The position numbers and the translations under genes were made by a program. A stretch of 64,000 nucleotides of DNA from positions 26,495-90,494 of the forward strand of contig JAFUWY010000036.1 in assembly GCA_017477245.1 (NCBI GenBank), given 5' to 3'. The DNA comes from Bacteroidales bacterium (GTDB lineage Bacteria; Bacteroidota; Bacteroidia; Bacteroidales; UBA932). Of this stretch, positions 8,853 through 16,532 are shown one piece after another. Every line of letters starts with the position of its first letter. The first letter of the stretch is position 1. The notes below the pieces were generated by a model, which was given only the letters and a program-made list of their open reading frames with translations, ran no database searches and was not told the DNA's origin.

Positions 8853-8885
8853 ATTGCAAGGTATTAAAATTTATTTATATCTTTG
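8853..8885 (+). promoter_or_regulatory. Bacteroidota-type promoter of the pspC-padR-pspC operon
   Basis: TATCTTTG at 8878-8885 matches the TAnnTTTG -7 element. ATTG at 8853-8856 lies 21 bp upstream as a plausible -33 element. The ATG at 8908 leaves a leader of roughly 18 nt. PadR repressors often control their own operon, so an operator may overlap this site, but none can be read with confidence. Confidence 0.6.
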
Positions 8886-8907
8886 CAGTGTCAAAGTTCT
8901 ATAAGAA

Positions 8908-9504
8908 ATGAAAAAGGTACTGAACATCAGTCTCGGAAACAGGAGTTTCGCCATCGAGGAGGACGCATACAAGCGTCTGAGCACTTATCTGGAGCACTTC
9001 CGCACGCGCCTGGCGCAGCAGTCGGGAGTCCCCTACACGCAGAACGCGGAGGTGATGGAGGATCTCGAGTCCCGCATCGCCGAGCTCTTCCTGCAGGAAG
9101 TCGGCACGGACGGCCGCGTGGTCGGGATCGACCTCGTGGAGCGCGTGGCGGGCCGGCTCGGGATGCCGGACGGGGCGCCTGAGCGCCCGGCATCCGCCGC
9201 CGGCACGTACAGCGCGGCATCGGACGAGCCGCAGGTCCGCAAGAAGATCTACCGCGACTACGACAACCGCCGTATCGCCGGCGTGTGCGCCGGCCTGGCG
9301 GCCTATCTCGACATCGACGTGGTGCTCACGCGCATCCTGATGCTCGTGGCGCTGATCGCCGGCACGGCCGGGTTCTGGATCTACGTGATCTGCTGGATCG
9401 CGATCCCCAAGGCCGTCACGCCCACGCAGAAGTGCGAGATGAACGGCCTGCCCGTCACGGCGGAGAATCTCTCGAAGTTTGCAAACAGCACCCAAAAGAG
9501 ATAG
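8908..9504 (+). CDS. PspC-domain membrane protein
   Basis: The protein has 198 residues. Residues 1-80 form a helical region of the kind found before PspC domains in Bacteroidota (MKKVLNISLGNRSFAIEEDAYKRL). A PspC domain follows (about 110-175) with KKIYRDYDNRRIAGVCAGLAAYLDIDVVLTRI and one or two membrane segments ending in YVICWIAIPKA. PspC proteins belong to the membrane-stress (phage-shock) network; the exact role in Bacteroidota is not settled. It is the first gene of a three-gene operon with padR and a second pspC, and its N-terminal part is related to that of the second. Confidence 0.9.
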   Translation: MKKVLNISLGNRSFAIEEDAYKRLSTYLEHFRTRLAQQSGVPYTQNAEVMEDLESRIAELFLQEVGTDGRVVGIDLVERVAGRLGMPDGAPERPASAAGTYSAASDEPQVRKKIYRDYDNRRIAGVCAGLAAYLDIDVVLTRILMLVALIAGTAGFWIYVICWIAIPKAVTPTQKCEMNGLPVTAENLSKFANSTQKR

Positions 9505-9507
9505 CGT

Positions 9508-9840
9508 ATGGAGAACACGGCTGAAAACGTGCGCGCACAGATGCGCAAGGGGATGCTCGAATACTGCATCCTGTCGCTGCTCAACAAGCGCGAGGCCTAC
9601 GCTTCCTCGATCATCGAGGAGCTGAAGGCGGCGGGCATGATCGTCGTCGAAGGCACGCTCTACCCCCTGCTGATCCGTCAGAAGAACCAGGGGCTGCTGT
9701 CCTACCGCTGGGAAGAGTCCACGCAGGGCCCGCCCCGCAAGTATTACGTCATCACCGACAAGGGCCGCGAGCAGCTCGCCGAGATGGACGCGGCCTGGAG
9801 AGAACTCGTAGAGACCATCGAAACACTCAAGCGCGTATGA
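9508..9840 (+). CDS. PadR-family transcriptional regulator
   Basis: The protein has 110 residues with the PadR winged helix: LEYCILSLLNKREAYASSIIEELKAAGMIVVEGTLYPLLIRQKNQGLL, then the wing containing GPPRKYYVITDKGREQL and a short C-terminal dimerisation helix. PadR proteins are usually ligand- or stress-responsive repressors of adjacent membrane-stress or efflux genes. It starts 3 bp after pspC and its stop overlaps the next pspC by 4 bp (ATGA). This arrangement strongly suggests that it regulates this operon. Confidence 0.93.
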   Translation: MENTAENVRAQMRKGMLEYCILSLLNKREAYASSIIEELKAAGMIVVEGTLYPLLIRQKNQGLLSYRWEESTQGPPRKYYVITDKGREQLAEMDAAWRELVETIETLKRV

Positions 9841-11009
9841 AAGAAGTAGAAAGGGTCAGTCTGGGCGGCTACGCGTTCACGCTGGACGCCGACGCCGCGG
9901 CGCTCGCCGGAGAGTACCTCGGCGAGCTGGAGCGCCACTACGGCGGCCGCGAGGGCGGCGCCGAGATCCTCGAAGGGATCGAGGAGCGGATGGCCGAGCT
10001 GCTGCACGAGAAGTGCGGCCGCGACGGCGTGGTGTCCCGCGCCGCCATCGAGGGGATCATCGCGATCCTGGGGCGGCCGGAGGAGATTGCGGAGGAGGGA
10101 GATTCGCCGGTCGAGCCGGCGAATGACGGAAGTGGCAACCCGGCAAACGACGGAACAGGACAGACAGCAAATGACGGGACAGGCAAGGCAAGAAGCCATT
10201 CCGGAATTGACCCGGAATCTCCCCGCCAGAAACGCAAACTCTTCCGCGACGTGTCCGACAAGGTCGTCGCGGGCGTGTGCAGCGGACTGGGGGCTTATTT
10301 CCAGACGGACAAGGTGTTCTTCCGGCTCCTGTTCGCCATCGGCACGGCAGTCACGTTCTTCGGGATCGGCTGGCACCGGGGATTCTCCATGTCGCTCCAG
10401 CTCATCTTCCCGGTCTTGTATGTCATTCTCTGGATCTGCATGCCGCCGGCGAAGACCGTCCGCCAGCGCTGGGAGCAGCGCGGCGAGGACGGGACGATTC
10501 TCGGCATCCAGCAGCGCGTCGAGAGCGGCGCGGGCGAGATGGGCGAAGCCATCCGTTCCGTCGGGCAGTCCAATGCCTGGGGCGAGATCGGCCGGATCCT
10601 TGAGAAGGTCATCGGCGTCTTGCTGCTGGTGGTCGGGTTCGGCGGGTTGTTCGCCGGCGGCGTCGCGCTCTTCGGATCCGGCGCGCTGAGCCATCAGGGC
10701 TGGATCGGCGGGAACCGGGGTTTCCTGGGTCTGGGCCAGCTCTATGACGAAGGCATGCGCGAACTGTACGACGAGGCGCCGGCCATCGCCGACGCCCTCA
10801 TGCAGCCCTGGGTCCAGGGCGTATTGATCCTGGTGGTCCTCCTCCCCTTCCTGGGCATCCTCTATGGCGCCCTGCAGATGCTCTTCGGCTTCAAGTCGCC
10901 GAAATGGCACCCGGGGCTGGTGATCTTCATCCTCTGGCTGATGTCCATCATCGCCGCGGGAATCCTGATCTTCACCGGGGCGGCCACAAACGAGTGGCTT
11001 ACAATCTGA
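9837..11009 (+). CDS. PspC-domain membrane protein with repeat-encoded linker
   Basis: The protein has 390 residues. An N-terminal domain (about 1-80) resembles the start of the first PspC protein. A PspC domain follows near residues 135-205 (KLFRDVSDKVVAGVCSGLGAYFQTDKVFFRLLF), and three more membrane segments lie in the C-terminal half. Between the first two parts, residues about 87-130 are encoded by a palindrome plus three 24-bp repeats (PANDGSGN, PANDGTGQ, TANDGTGK). These are the same repeat units found between the epimerase and copA, so the linker is a repeat insertion that kept the frame. The gene overlaps padR by 4 bp and converges on the epimerase gene with an 11-bp overlap. Confidence 0.88.
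   Translation: MKEVERVSLGGYAFTLDADAAALAGEYLGELERHYGGREGGAEILEGIEERMAELLHEKCGRDGVVSRAAIEGIIAILGRPEEIAEEGDSPVEPANDGSGNPANDGTGQTANDGTGKARSHSGIDPESPRQKRKLFRDVSDKVVAGVCSGLGAYFQTDKVFFRLLFAIGTAVTFFGIGWHRGFSMSLQLIFPVLYVILWICMPPAKTVRQRWEQRGEDGTILGIQQRVESGAGEMGEAIRSVGQSNAWGEIGRILEKVIGVLLLVVGFGGLFAGGVALFGSGALSHQGWIGGNRGFLGLGQLYDEGMRELYDEAPAIADALMQPWVQGVLILVVLLPFLGILYGALQMLFGFKSPKWHPGLVIFILWLMSIIAAGILIFTGAATNEWLTI
10102..10222 (+). repeat. Palindrome plus 24-bp minisatellite inside a pspC coding sequence
   Basis: A perfect 9-bp-stem palindrome (ATTCGCCGG, TCGAG, CCGGCGAAT; 10102-10124) is followed by three 24-bp units with the core AATGACGGAARTGGCAACCC. An imperfect palindrome (ATTCCGG to CCGGAAT) lies at about 10198-10217. 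All units are multiples of 3 bp and stay in frame. The unit is near-identical to that of the intergenic array at 12154-12342. Confidence 0.85.
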
Positions 11010-12144
11010 CGAGACCCAGGCCGGGCGCATCCGGCAGGGTGATCCGCCCCTGATTCACCGTCATGCCGCGGAAGCGGTCGTTGGTGATCAGCAGGTTGCC
11101 GTCCAGGTCGGCGAAGTCGGCCAGCGGCGAGAGGTGGGCTGCAGCCGTGACGGCGCAAGACGTCTCGGTCATGCAGCCCACCATCACGCGCATCCCTTCC
11201 GCCCGGGCATAACATGCCATCTTCCAGGCTTCGCGCATGCCGGTGCATTTCATCAGCTTGATGTTGATCCCGGTGTACGCGCCCTTGATGGATGGGATGT
11301 CCGCGAGGCGCTGGATGGCCTCGTCGGCGAAAATGGGCAGCGGGCTGCGTTCGGTGATCCAGGCGTTGTCGTCGAGTCGCTCCTTGGGCATGGGCTGCTC
11401 AACCATCACGACGCCGTGCTCCTGCAGCCAGAAGATCTCGTCGAGCGCCTGCTGGCGGTCTTTCCAGCCTTGGTTGGCGTCGACGGCGATGGGCAGCTGC
11501 GTGATCTCGCGGATGGTGCGAATCATCTCGTAGTCGTTGTCCAGGCCGACCTTGACCTTGAGGATATTGAAGCGGTCCACACATTCGCGGGTCTTCTCGC
11601 GGACGACCTCCGGCGTGTCGATGCCGATGGTGAAGGTGGTGTCGGGCGCCTTGGCGGCGTCCAGCCCCCACAGGCGCCACCAGGGCTGACCCAGGAGCTG
11701 GCCCACGAGGTCGTGCAGGGCGATGTCGACCGCCGCCTTGGCGGCCGAGTCGCCCGGCGAGAGGCTGTCCACGTAGGCAAGGATGTCCTCCAGCTGGAAG
11801 GGGTCCGCGAACTGCGAGAGGTCGACCTTCTGCAGGAAGGCGCAGACGCTCTCGACCGTCTGGCCGAGGTACGGGGGCATCGAGGCTTCGCCGTAGCCGA
11901 CGAACCCATCGTAATGGATCTCAACCTGCACGTCCGGGGTCGTGGTGCGGGAGTAGGAGGCCACGGTGAAGGTGTGGGCCAGCTGGAGCTCGTAGGGCTG
12001 CCAGCTGAGCTGCATGCGGGCCTTGCCGCCCACGCGGTAGGGTACCGGGGCGGCAGGGCGCGGGGCGCAGGCGCCTGCGGCGCCCAGCAGCGCCGCGCCC
12101 GCTCCGGCCGCCCCTGCAGCCTTGAGGAATTCTCTTCTTTTCAT
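10999..12144 (-). CDS. Dipeptide epimerase, enolase superfamily (L-Ala-D/L-Glu epimerase-like), Tat lipoprotein-like
   Basis: The protein has 381 residues from the ATG at 12144; an upstream ATG at 12156 would add four residues drawn from the repeat array. The N-terminus MKRREFLKAAGAAGAGAALLGAAGAC is a twin-arginine signal with a lipobox-like LGAAGAC, so export is likely. The mandelate racemase/muconate lactonizing fold is complete: LKVKVG (catalytic KxK), the metal ligands VDANQ, VEQP and ADEA, and the opposite Lys in INIKLMK. Relatives interconvert L-Ala-D-Glu and L-Ala-L-Glu during murein peptide recycling. Most are cytoplasmic, but secreted versions occur in Bacteroidota. The exact dipeptide is not predictable by eye. 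Confidence 0.88.
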   Translation of the reverse strand: MKRREFLKAAGAAGAGAALLGAAGACAPRPAAPVPYRVGGKARMQLSWQPYELQLAHTFTVASYSRTTTPDVQVEIHYDGFVGYGEASMPPYLGQTVESVCAFLQKVDLSQFADPFQLEDILAYVDSLSPGDSAAKAAVDIALHDLVGQLLGQPWWRLWGLDAAKAPDTTFTIGIDTPEVVREKTRECVDRFNILKVKVGLDNDYEMIRTIREITQLPIAVDANQGWKDRQQALDEIFWLQEHGVVMVEQPMPKERLDDNAWITERSPLPIFADEAIQRLADIPSIKGAYTGINIKLMKCTGMREAWKMACYARAEGMRVMVGCMTETSCAVTAAAHLSPLADFADLDGNLLITNDRFRGMTVNQGRITLPDAPGLGLVRL

Positions 12145-12153
12145 ACTTACCAT

Positions 12154-12342
12154 CATTCGCCGGCTTTTCGTTTCGTCATTCGCCGACTTTTCGTTTCGTC
12201 ATTCGCCGGCTTTTGTTTCCATCTTTCGACAACTTGCCGTTTCCGTCATTCGCCGGATTACCGATTCCGTCATTCGCCGGATTACCATTTCCGTCATTCG
12301 CCGGCTTACCATCTCCGTCATTCGCCGGCTTGACCGGCGAAT
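12154..12342. repeat. Minisatellite of eight 23-24 bp units ending in a palindrome
   Basis: CATTCGCC starts at 12154, 12177, 12200, (degenerate near 12223), 12247, 12271, 12295 and 12319. The last unit extends to a perfect palindrome (12320-12342, arms ATTCGCCGG and CCGGCGAAT, spacer CTTGA). It fills the divergent gap between the epimerase and copA. Its first unit abuts the epimerase start region. Confidence 0.9.
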
Positions 12343-12363
12343 CTATTTCTCCCCAAAATTAGC

Positions 12364-12371
12364 TAAATTTG
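12364..12371 (+). promoter_or_regulatory. -7 box for copA
   Basis: TAAATTTG matches the TAnnTTTG element and lies 19 bp before the copA ATG. No clear -33 TTTG at 19-21 bp is seen; the region upstream is the repeat array. Confidence 0.5.
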
Positions 12372-12390
12372 CAAAAAAGATCATACGATT

Positions 12391-14616
12391 ATGTCCAATA
12401 CCGTCCGAAAGAATTTCCCCGTGACCGGGATGGGCTGCGCAGCCTGCGTCGCCCGTGTCCAGAAGGCGCTCCAGCAGAGCGCCGGTGTCCACGAGGCCGA
12501 GGTCAGCCTCGCCTCCAACTCCGCCCGGATCGACTACGATCCCGCCGTCACCTCCCCTGCCGCCCTGCGCCAGAGCGTGCAGGATGCCGGCTACGACCTC
12601 ATCGTCCCGGAAGGGGACGACGAAGACGACTCGGACCTAAGCGAAGAAGAATCGCTGGAGGCGCGGGCCGAGGAGGCGCATGAGAGCGCCTACCGCGGCC
12701 TGCGCCGCGACGCGCTGCTCGACATCGTCCTCGCCGTCCTCGTGATGGCCGTCGGCATGGCGGCGCCGGATTTCCCGGGCAAGGGCTGGGTGCTCGCCGC
12801 GCTCGCCGCCGTCAGCGTGGGCTGGTGCGGGCGGCGCTTCTTCGGCGTCGCCTGGAAACAGGCACGCCACGGCCACGCCGGGATGGATACGCTCGTGGCC
12901 CTGTCCGTGGGCATTTCCTTCCTGTTCAGCCTGTTCAACCTCCTGTTCCCGCAGGTGTGGACCTCGCGCGGGCTGGAGGCCGGACTCTATTTTGAGTCTT
13001 CGGCGATGATCGTCGCCTTCATCCTGCTGGGGCGCCTGCTGGAGGAGCGCGCCAAGCACCGCACCACGCAGGCGGTGCGGGCGCTGACCGGCCTGCAGCC
13101 GCAGCGCCGTGGCATCCGCCGCGGGGACCTCGTGCAGGTGCTCCCCGGCGAGCGGATCCCTGCTGACGGCACGGTCGAGGGAGGCGCTTCCTACGTGGAC
13201 GAGAGCATGCTCACGGGCGAGCCCATCGCCGTCTTCAAGGAGGCGGGCTCCGCCGTCTACACCGGCACGCTCAACGGCCAGGGCGCCCTGCAGGTGCGCG
13301 CCACGCAGGTGGGCCGCGACACGATGCTCTCCGCCATCATCCGGATGGTGCAGGACGCGCAGGGCAGCAAGGCCCGCATCCAGCACACCGTGGACAAGGT
13401 CTGCGCGTGGTTCGTGCCGGCGGTCATCGTCATCGCCTTGCTTGCCCTGCTCGGATGGACCTTCCTGACGCCCGACGGGTTCGTGCGCGGCCTGCTGGCC
13501 TGCGTCACCGTGCTCGTCGTGGCCTGTCCCTGCTCGCTGGGCCTCGCTACGCCCACGGCGCTCACCGCCGGCATCGGCCGGGGCGCCTCGCGCGGCATCC
13601 TGATCCGTGACGCCGACAGCCTGCAGGTCGCCGCCCGCATCGACACCGTGGTGCTCGACAAGACCGGTACCGTCACGAGCGGCCACCCCGAGGTCGTCGA
13701 GCTGCGCTGGCTCTCGGACGACCCTTCCCTCCCCCCGCTGCTGCGGGAAATGGAATCCCGCTCCGGCCACCCGCTGGGCGCAGCGATCGCCTCAGCAATC
13801 GCCGCGACCGCCTCGACCTCTCCGTCATGCGCCGGCCTGGCCCCTTCGTCATTCGCCGGCTCGACCGGCGAATCCCCCGAACCCGAATCCGTCACCGCCC
13901 TCCTCGGAGAAGGGGTCCAGGCGGTCTGGCACGGCAAGACCTACCACGTCGGCAAACACACCCCCGAACGCTTCGAGGTGGCCGAGCGCTGGCGCGAGGC
14001 CGGCCGCACCGTCGTCTACTTCCACGACGGGGAGCGGCTGCTGGCCGCCATCGCCATTGCCGACGCCGTCAAGCCGGACTCCGCCGATGCCATCCGCACG
14101 TTAGCACAACAAGGTATCACCGTCCATCTGCTGACCGGCGACCACGCCGCTTCGGCGGCTGCCGTGGCGCGCGAAGTCGGCATCGCCGACGTGCGCGCCG
14201 ACGCCCTGCCGGCCGACAAAGTCGAGTATATCAAGAAGTTGCAATCCGACGGGCACTGCGTCGCCATGGTCGGAGACGGCATCAACGACAGCGCCGCCCT
14301 CGCCCAGGCCAACCTCGGCGTGGCTATGGGCGGCGGCAGCGACATCGCCATCCACACGGCGATGGCCACGATCGTCTCGTCGAGCCTGTCGAAACTGCCG
14401 GAGCTCGTCTCGCTCTCGCGCCGCACGATCCGCATCATCCGCGAGAACCTCGGCTGGGCCTTCCTCTACAACCTCATCGCCATCCCCGTGGCGACGGGCG
14501 TGCTGTCCGGCGCCCTCGGCTTCGTGCTCAACCCGATGGTCGCTGCAGCCGCCATGGCCTGCAGCTCGGTCCTGGTCGTCTCGAACAGCCTCCGCCTCCT
14601 CCTGCCCCGCAAATAA
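12391..14616 (+). CDS. copA: Copper-translocating P1B-type ATPase
   Basis: The protein has 741 residues. One N-terminal heavy-metal domain has GMGCAAC (Cys16/Cys19), followed by eight membrane helices. The ion-binding CPC sits in VACPCSLG (Cys379, Cys381), the phosphorylation site is DKTGTVTSG (Asp423) and the hinge is GDGINDSAAL near 628. CPC together with this metal domain indicates Cu(I) export from the cytoplasm. The nucleotide-binding domain contains an in-frame insertion (about residues 473-496) encoded by two 24-bp repeats and a palindrome, seen as SPSCAGLAPSSFAGSTGESP, which is low in complexity and absent from the usual fold. No copper chaperone or regulator gene lies beside it. Confidence 0.95.
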   Translation: MSNTVRKNFPVTGMGCAACVARVQKALQQSAGVHEAEVSLASNSARIDYDPAVTSPAALRQSVQDAGYDLIVPEGDDEDDSDLSEEESLEARAEEAHESAYRGLRRDALLDIVLAVLVMAVGMAAPDFPGKGWVLAALAAVSVGWCGRRFFGVAWKQARHGHAGMDTLVALSVGISFLFSLFNLLFPQVWTSRGLEAGLYFESSAMIVAFILLGRLLEERAKHRTTQAVRALTGLQPQRRGIRRGDLVQVLPGERIPADGTVEGGASYVDESMLTGEPIAVFKEAGSAVYTGTLNGQGALQVRATQVGRDTMLSAIIRMVQDAQGSKARIQHTVDKVCAWFVPAVIVIALLALLGWTFLTPDGFVRGLLACVTVLVVACPCSLGLATPTALTAGIGRGASRGILIRDADSLQVAARIDTVVLDKTGTVTSGHPEVVELRWLSDDPSLPPLLREMESRSGHPLGAAIASAIAATASTSPSCAGLAPSSFAGSTGESPEPESVTALLGEGVQAVWHGKTYHVGKHTPERFEVAERWREAGRTVVYFHDGERLLAAIAIADAVKPDSADAIRTLAQQGITVHLLTGDHAASAAAVAREVGIADVRADALPADKVEYIKKLQSDGHCVAMVGDGINDSAALAQANLGVAMGGGSDIAIHTAMATIVSSSLSKLPELVSLSRRTIRIIRENLGWAFLYNLIAIPVATGVLSGALGFVLNPMVAAAAMACSSVLVVSNSLRLLLPRK
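13825..13873 (+). repeat. Two minisatellite units and a palindrome inside copA
   Basis: Units start at 13825 (TCATGCGCCGG) and 13849 (TCATTCGCCGG), exactly 24 bp apart. A perfect palindrome follows at 13851-13873 (arms ATTCGCCGG and CCGGCGAAT, spacer CTCGA). It is the same family as at 10102 and 12154 and stays in frame in the N-domain loop of the ATPase. Confidence 0.85.
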
Positions 14617-14670
14617 TGCTGGATGCACCCCCGCCGCGCTTGCGTGGTAGCAGCAAACTGGAAGAAAGCA

Positions 14671-14870
14671 TCGGCCCGGATACAGGCCTTATCCTGTCGG
14701 ACTCCTGCTGGCAACCACCCTTCGGCCCGGATTTGAGCCCTATCCTGCCCGGACCCCCTTCGCCACCTACCCTTCGGCCCGGATATAGGCCCCATCCTGC
14801 CCGAACTCCCTCCGATATCTACCCTTCGGACCGGATTTGGGCTCTATCCTGCCCGAACCCGGGCAGGCGG
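14671..14870. repeat. Four ~52-bp tandem repeats
   Basis: Units begin with TCGGCCCGGAT at 14671, 14722, 14774 and (variant TCGGACCGGAT) 14826. Each continues with a purine-rich segment and TATCCTG or CATCCTG. Spacing is 51, 52 and 52 bp. No gene is involved. Confidence 0.8.
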
Positions 14871-14998
14871 AGGTCCGGACGAGCCCTCAAAGCTCGTCCG
14901 GATCCTCCGGCAGCCGCCGCTCTCCGTATTGAGCGGCGGCGGTGCCCCAACTTTGACCAACCTCTTGTCTCCTGGCTCAGAAACTGGACCCGCAGTGA

Positions 14999-15026
14999 AC
15001 CGCCGCGCCGGGTTAAGCGCGGCGGT
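14999..15026. repeat. GC hairpin, copy 1 of 3
   Basis: A perfect 10-bp stem, ACCGCCGCGC with GCGCGGCGGT, encloses an 8-nt loop. Related hairpins with the same loop length lie at 15409-15434 and 15494-15521, so this is a small dispersed REP-like family. Confidence 0.8.
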
Positions 15027-15145
15027 GAGTCGCCCTCTCGCCAGGAGTGTGATGGTTAAAGGATTGAATATCAGTGTTTACGCCTCATTTTTTTGCGATT
15101 TGTGGCGACATGATAGAGCATGATATGCCATGCGGGCGACTCACC
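15024..15145. repeat. 12-bp inverted repeat, 98 bp apart
   Basis: GGTGAGTCGCCC at 15024-15035 and its exact complement at 15134-15145 flank an AT-rich 98-bp segment. A weaker copy, GGGCGAATCAC, lies at about 15399-15409. The left arm overlaps the GC hairpin. No transposase is present. Confidence 0.65.
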
Positions 15146-15247
15146 CTCTTATCATACCTCATAGACCAACCATAAACCCAACCATACACCCAAACATACA
15201 TCCAACCAACCATACACCCCTGACACCTTAAAAACCCTTACAAGGGG

Positions 15248-15356
15248 GCGTGATGAGCAAACAGTTGATACTAAATGTTTTATGAAATCCCTAGTACCTA
15301 CCGGAGGGACTAGAGATTTTCGTTTTTATTGATAATCAAATGGTTCCTCATCACGC
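15248..15356. repeat. 109-bp structured element, copy A
   Basis: Terminal inverted repeats (GCGTGATGAGCAA at 15248-15260 and its complement at 15344-15356, one mismatch) enclose two hairpins. The first pairs 15285-15295 with 15309-15319; the second pairs TTGA at 15329-15332 with TCAA at 15336-15339 around a TAA loop. It aligns without gaps to 37248-37356 (about 63% identity by my count), with paired changes that keep both stems. Confidence 0.75.
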
Positions 15357-15408
15357 TTTTGGGAAGAAAGCGGATGGGATTTGAAATGGGATGCCAGAGG
15401 GCGAATCA

Positions 15409-15434
15409 CAGCCGCGCATAACCAGGCGCGGCTG
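15409..15434. repeat. GC hairpin, copy 2 of 3
   Basis: A perfect 9-bp stem, CAGCCGCGC with GCGCGGCTG, encloses an 8-nt loop ATAACCAG. Relative to the other copies, C-G has become A-T at the second pair, a compensatory change. Confidence 0.8.
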
Positions 15435-15493
15435 TTCCCTGCGGGGAGTCACCAGGTGTTTTCTCCGAAGATGGTGTGTTCCGATGGTGCACC

Positions 15494-15521
15494 ACCGCCG
15501 CGCATAATCCGGCGCGGCGGT
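15494..15521. repeat. GC hairpin, copy 3 of 3
   Basis: The same perfect 10-bp stem as copy 1 encloses an 8-nt loop ATAATCCG, close to that of copy 2. Confidence 0.8.
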
Positions 15522-15615
15522 TAGCGTGGCTCGCCGGGAGCTTTGGAGGCTCCCGGCGGCCGCGCTTGCCCGGCAACGTTGCTCCTCCCGCCCAGAAGAA
15601 ACTGAGGCCCCTCCC

Positions 15616-15656
15616 GGTGGACCTGGTCCGACTTTACGGGGTGTACCAGGTCCACC
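15616..15656. repeat. 12-bp perfect inverted repeat (GGTGGACCTGGT)
   Basis: GGTGGACCTGGT at 15616-15627 pairs with ACCAGGTCCACC at 15645-15656. The same core recurs in the 40-bp direct repeats at 15691 and 16041. Confidence 0.7.
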
Positions 15657-15690
15657 TACCCTGCCTCAAAAGCCCCTTTGGGGCATATCC

Positions 15691-16080
15691 GGTGGACCTG
15701 GTACAGGCCCTCAAAGTGGACCTGGTCCACCCGACTTTCCCTCCAGGCTTTCCTACCCGACTTTCCATCTCGGCGGTTTCGGGAAAAAGAAAAGTGGTTG
15801 CTGGGGGCGGAGAAGGGCGCCAGCGCCCCTGGCAGCAACGAAAATCGGTTGCCGAGGGCAGAGAAGGGCGCCAGCGCCCCTGGCAGCAGAGAAAACCGCT
15901 TGCCGGGGGCGGAGAAGGGCGCCAGCGCCCCTGGCAGCAACGAAAACCGCTTGCCTTCATTGTCAGGTGGACAAGGTGGGATTTCAGAGGGTGTACCAGG
16001 TACACCCATAATGGCTCTGAAGGGGTTCTGAGGCAGGGTCGGTGGACCTGGTACAGGTCTTCAAAGTGGACCTGGTCCAC
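15691..16080. repeat. 40-bp direct repeat flanking the 51-bp array
   Basis: 15691-15730 and 16041-16080 are near-identical (two differences): GGTGGACCTGGTACAGG, then TCAAAGTGGACCTGGTCCAC. They bracket the three 51-bp units, 350 bp apart. Confidence 0.8.
15821..15970. repeat. Three 51-bp tandem units, locus 1
   Basis: CAGCGCCCCTGGCAGC starts at 15821, 15872 and 15923, a 51-bp period. Each is followed by an A-rich run and then TTGCCGRGGGCRGAGAAGG. The unit is the same as at 24181-24815. Confidence 0.9.
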
Positions 16081-16131
16081 TGCTGGGGTTGAGCGAAGGG
16101 GGGGGGGTGACCATCGGAACTGACCGATGGG

Positions 16132-16250
16132 TTGACCGAAGGCCTGAGCGAAGGGGCGTGACTGCCGGGGTTGACCGAAGGCCTGAGCGAAGGGGTGTGA
16201 CTGCCAGGGTTGAGCGAAGGGGCATGACCGCCGGGGATGAGTGTGAGGGG
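16132..16250. repeat. 39-bp tandem repeats
   Basis: TTGACCGAAGGCCTGAGCGA starts at 16132 and 16171; a shortened unit TTGAGCGAAGG starts near 16209. The units share GGGGYGTGACTGCC. The period is 39 bp. Confidence 0.7.
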
Positions 16251-16401
16251 GAGGGCGTGACCGCCGGAGCTGGCCGAGGCCTGATCGAAGACCTGGTCGA
16301 AGGGGCAAGACTGACACCCGTAACGAAGAGGCGTGTTCGGCTAGGGAAGAAGTGCTCTGCGGCGGAAGGGGCAGGAGGGGCGGAAGGGGCGGGAGGGGTA
16401 G

Positions 16402-16438
16402 AAAAAACCCTCCGTAATCTTGCGATTAGGAGGGTTTT
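16402..16438 (-). terminator. Terminator of tRNA-Val
   Basis: On the minus strand, AAAACCCTCC pairs with GGAGGGTTTT (16429-16438 with 16404-16413) and an inner TAATC/GATTA stem continues it. The hairpin ends in a T run. It begins directly at the CCA end of the tRNA. Confidence 0.85.
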
Positions 16439-16515
16439 GGTAGGGACGATCGGGGTCGAACCGATGACCTCTTGAATGTGACTCAAGCGCTCTGAACCAA
16501 CTGAGCTACGCCCCT
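16438..16515 (-). tRNA. tRNA-Val (anticodon CAC)
   Basis: Read on the minus strand, the cloverleaf is complete. The acceptor stem is AGGGGCG/CGTCCCT with one G-U pair, the D stem GCTC/GAGC, the anticodon stem CTTGA/TCAAG with loop GTCACAT, and the T stem ATCGG/CCGAT with loop TTCGACC. Position 33 is T and 34-36 read CAC, decoding GUG. The discriminator is A73, as expected for valine. The CCA end is encoded (16438-16440). Confidence 0.93.
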
Positions 16516-16532
16516 GTCTCATTGCGGGATTG

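Larger units (their letters stand above)
14617..16401. other. Gene-free, repeat-filled stretch beside tRNA-Val
   Basis: About 1.8 kb has no supportable coding sequence; open frames here are products of tandem repeats with lengths divisible by three. It contains four ~52-bp repeats, three GC-rich hairpins, a 12-bp inverted repeat, a CCATACACCC-rich stretch (about 15165-15225), a 109-bp structured element, a 40-bp direct repeat, three 51-bp repeats and 39-bp repeats. It ends at the tRNA-Val terminator. Its base composition is uneven, with an AT-rich patch around 15060-15360 in an otherwise GC-rich region. Confidence 0.75.

Noticed and set aside
15248-15356. Integron attC site or insertion-sequence remnant
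   Set aside because: No integron integrase, no GTTRRRY core at the expected position, no transposase and no target duplication are seen.
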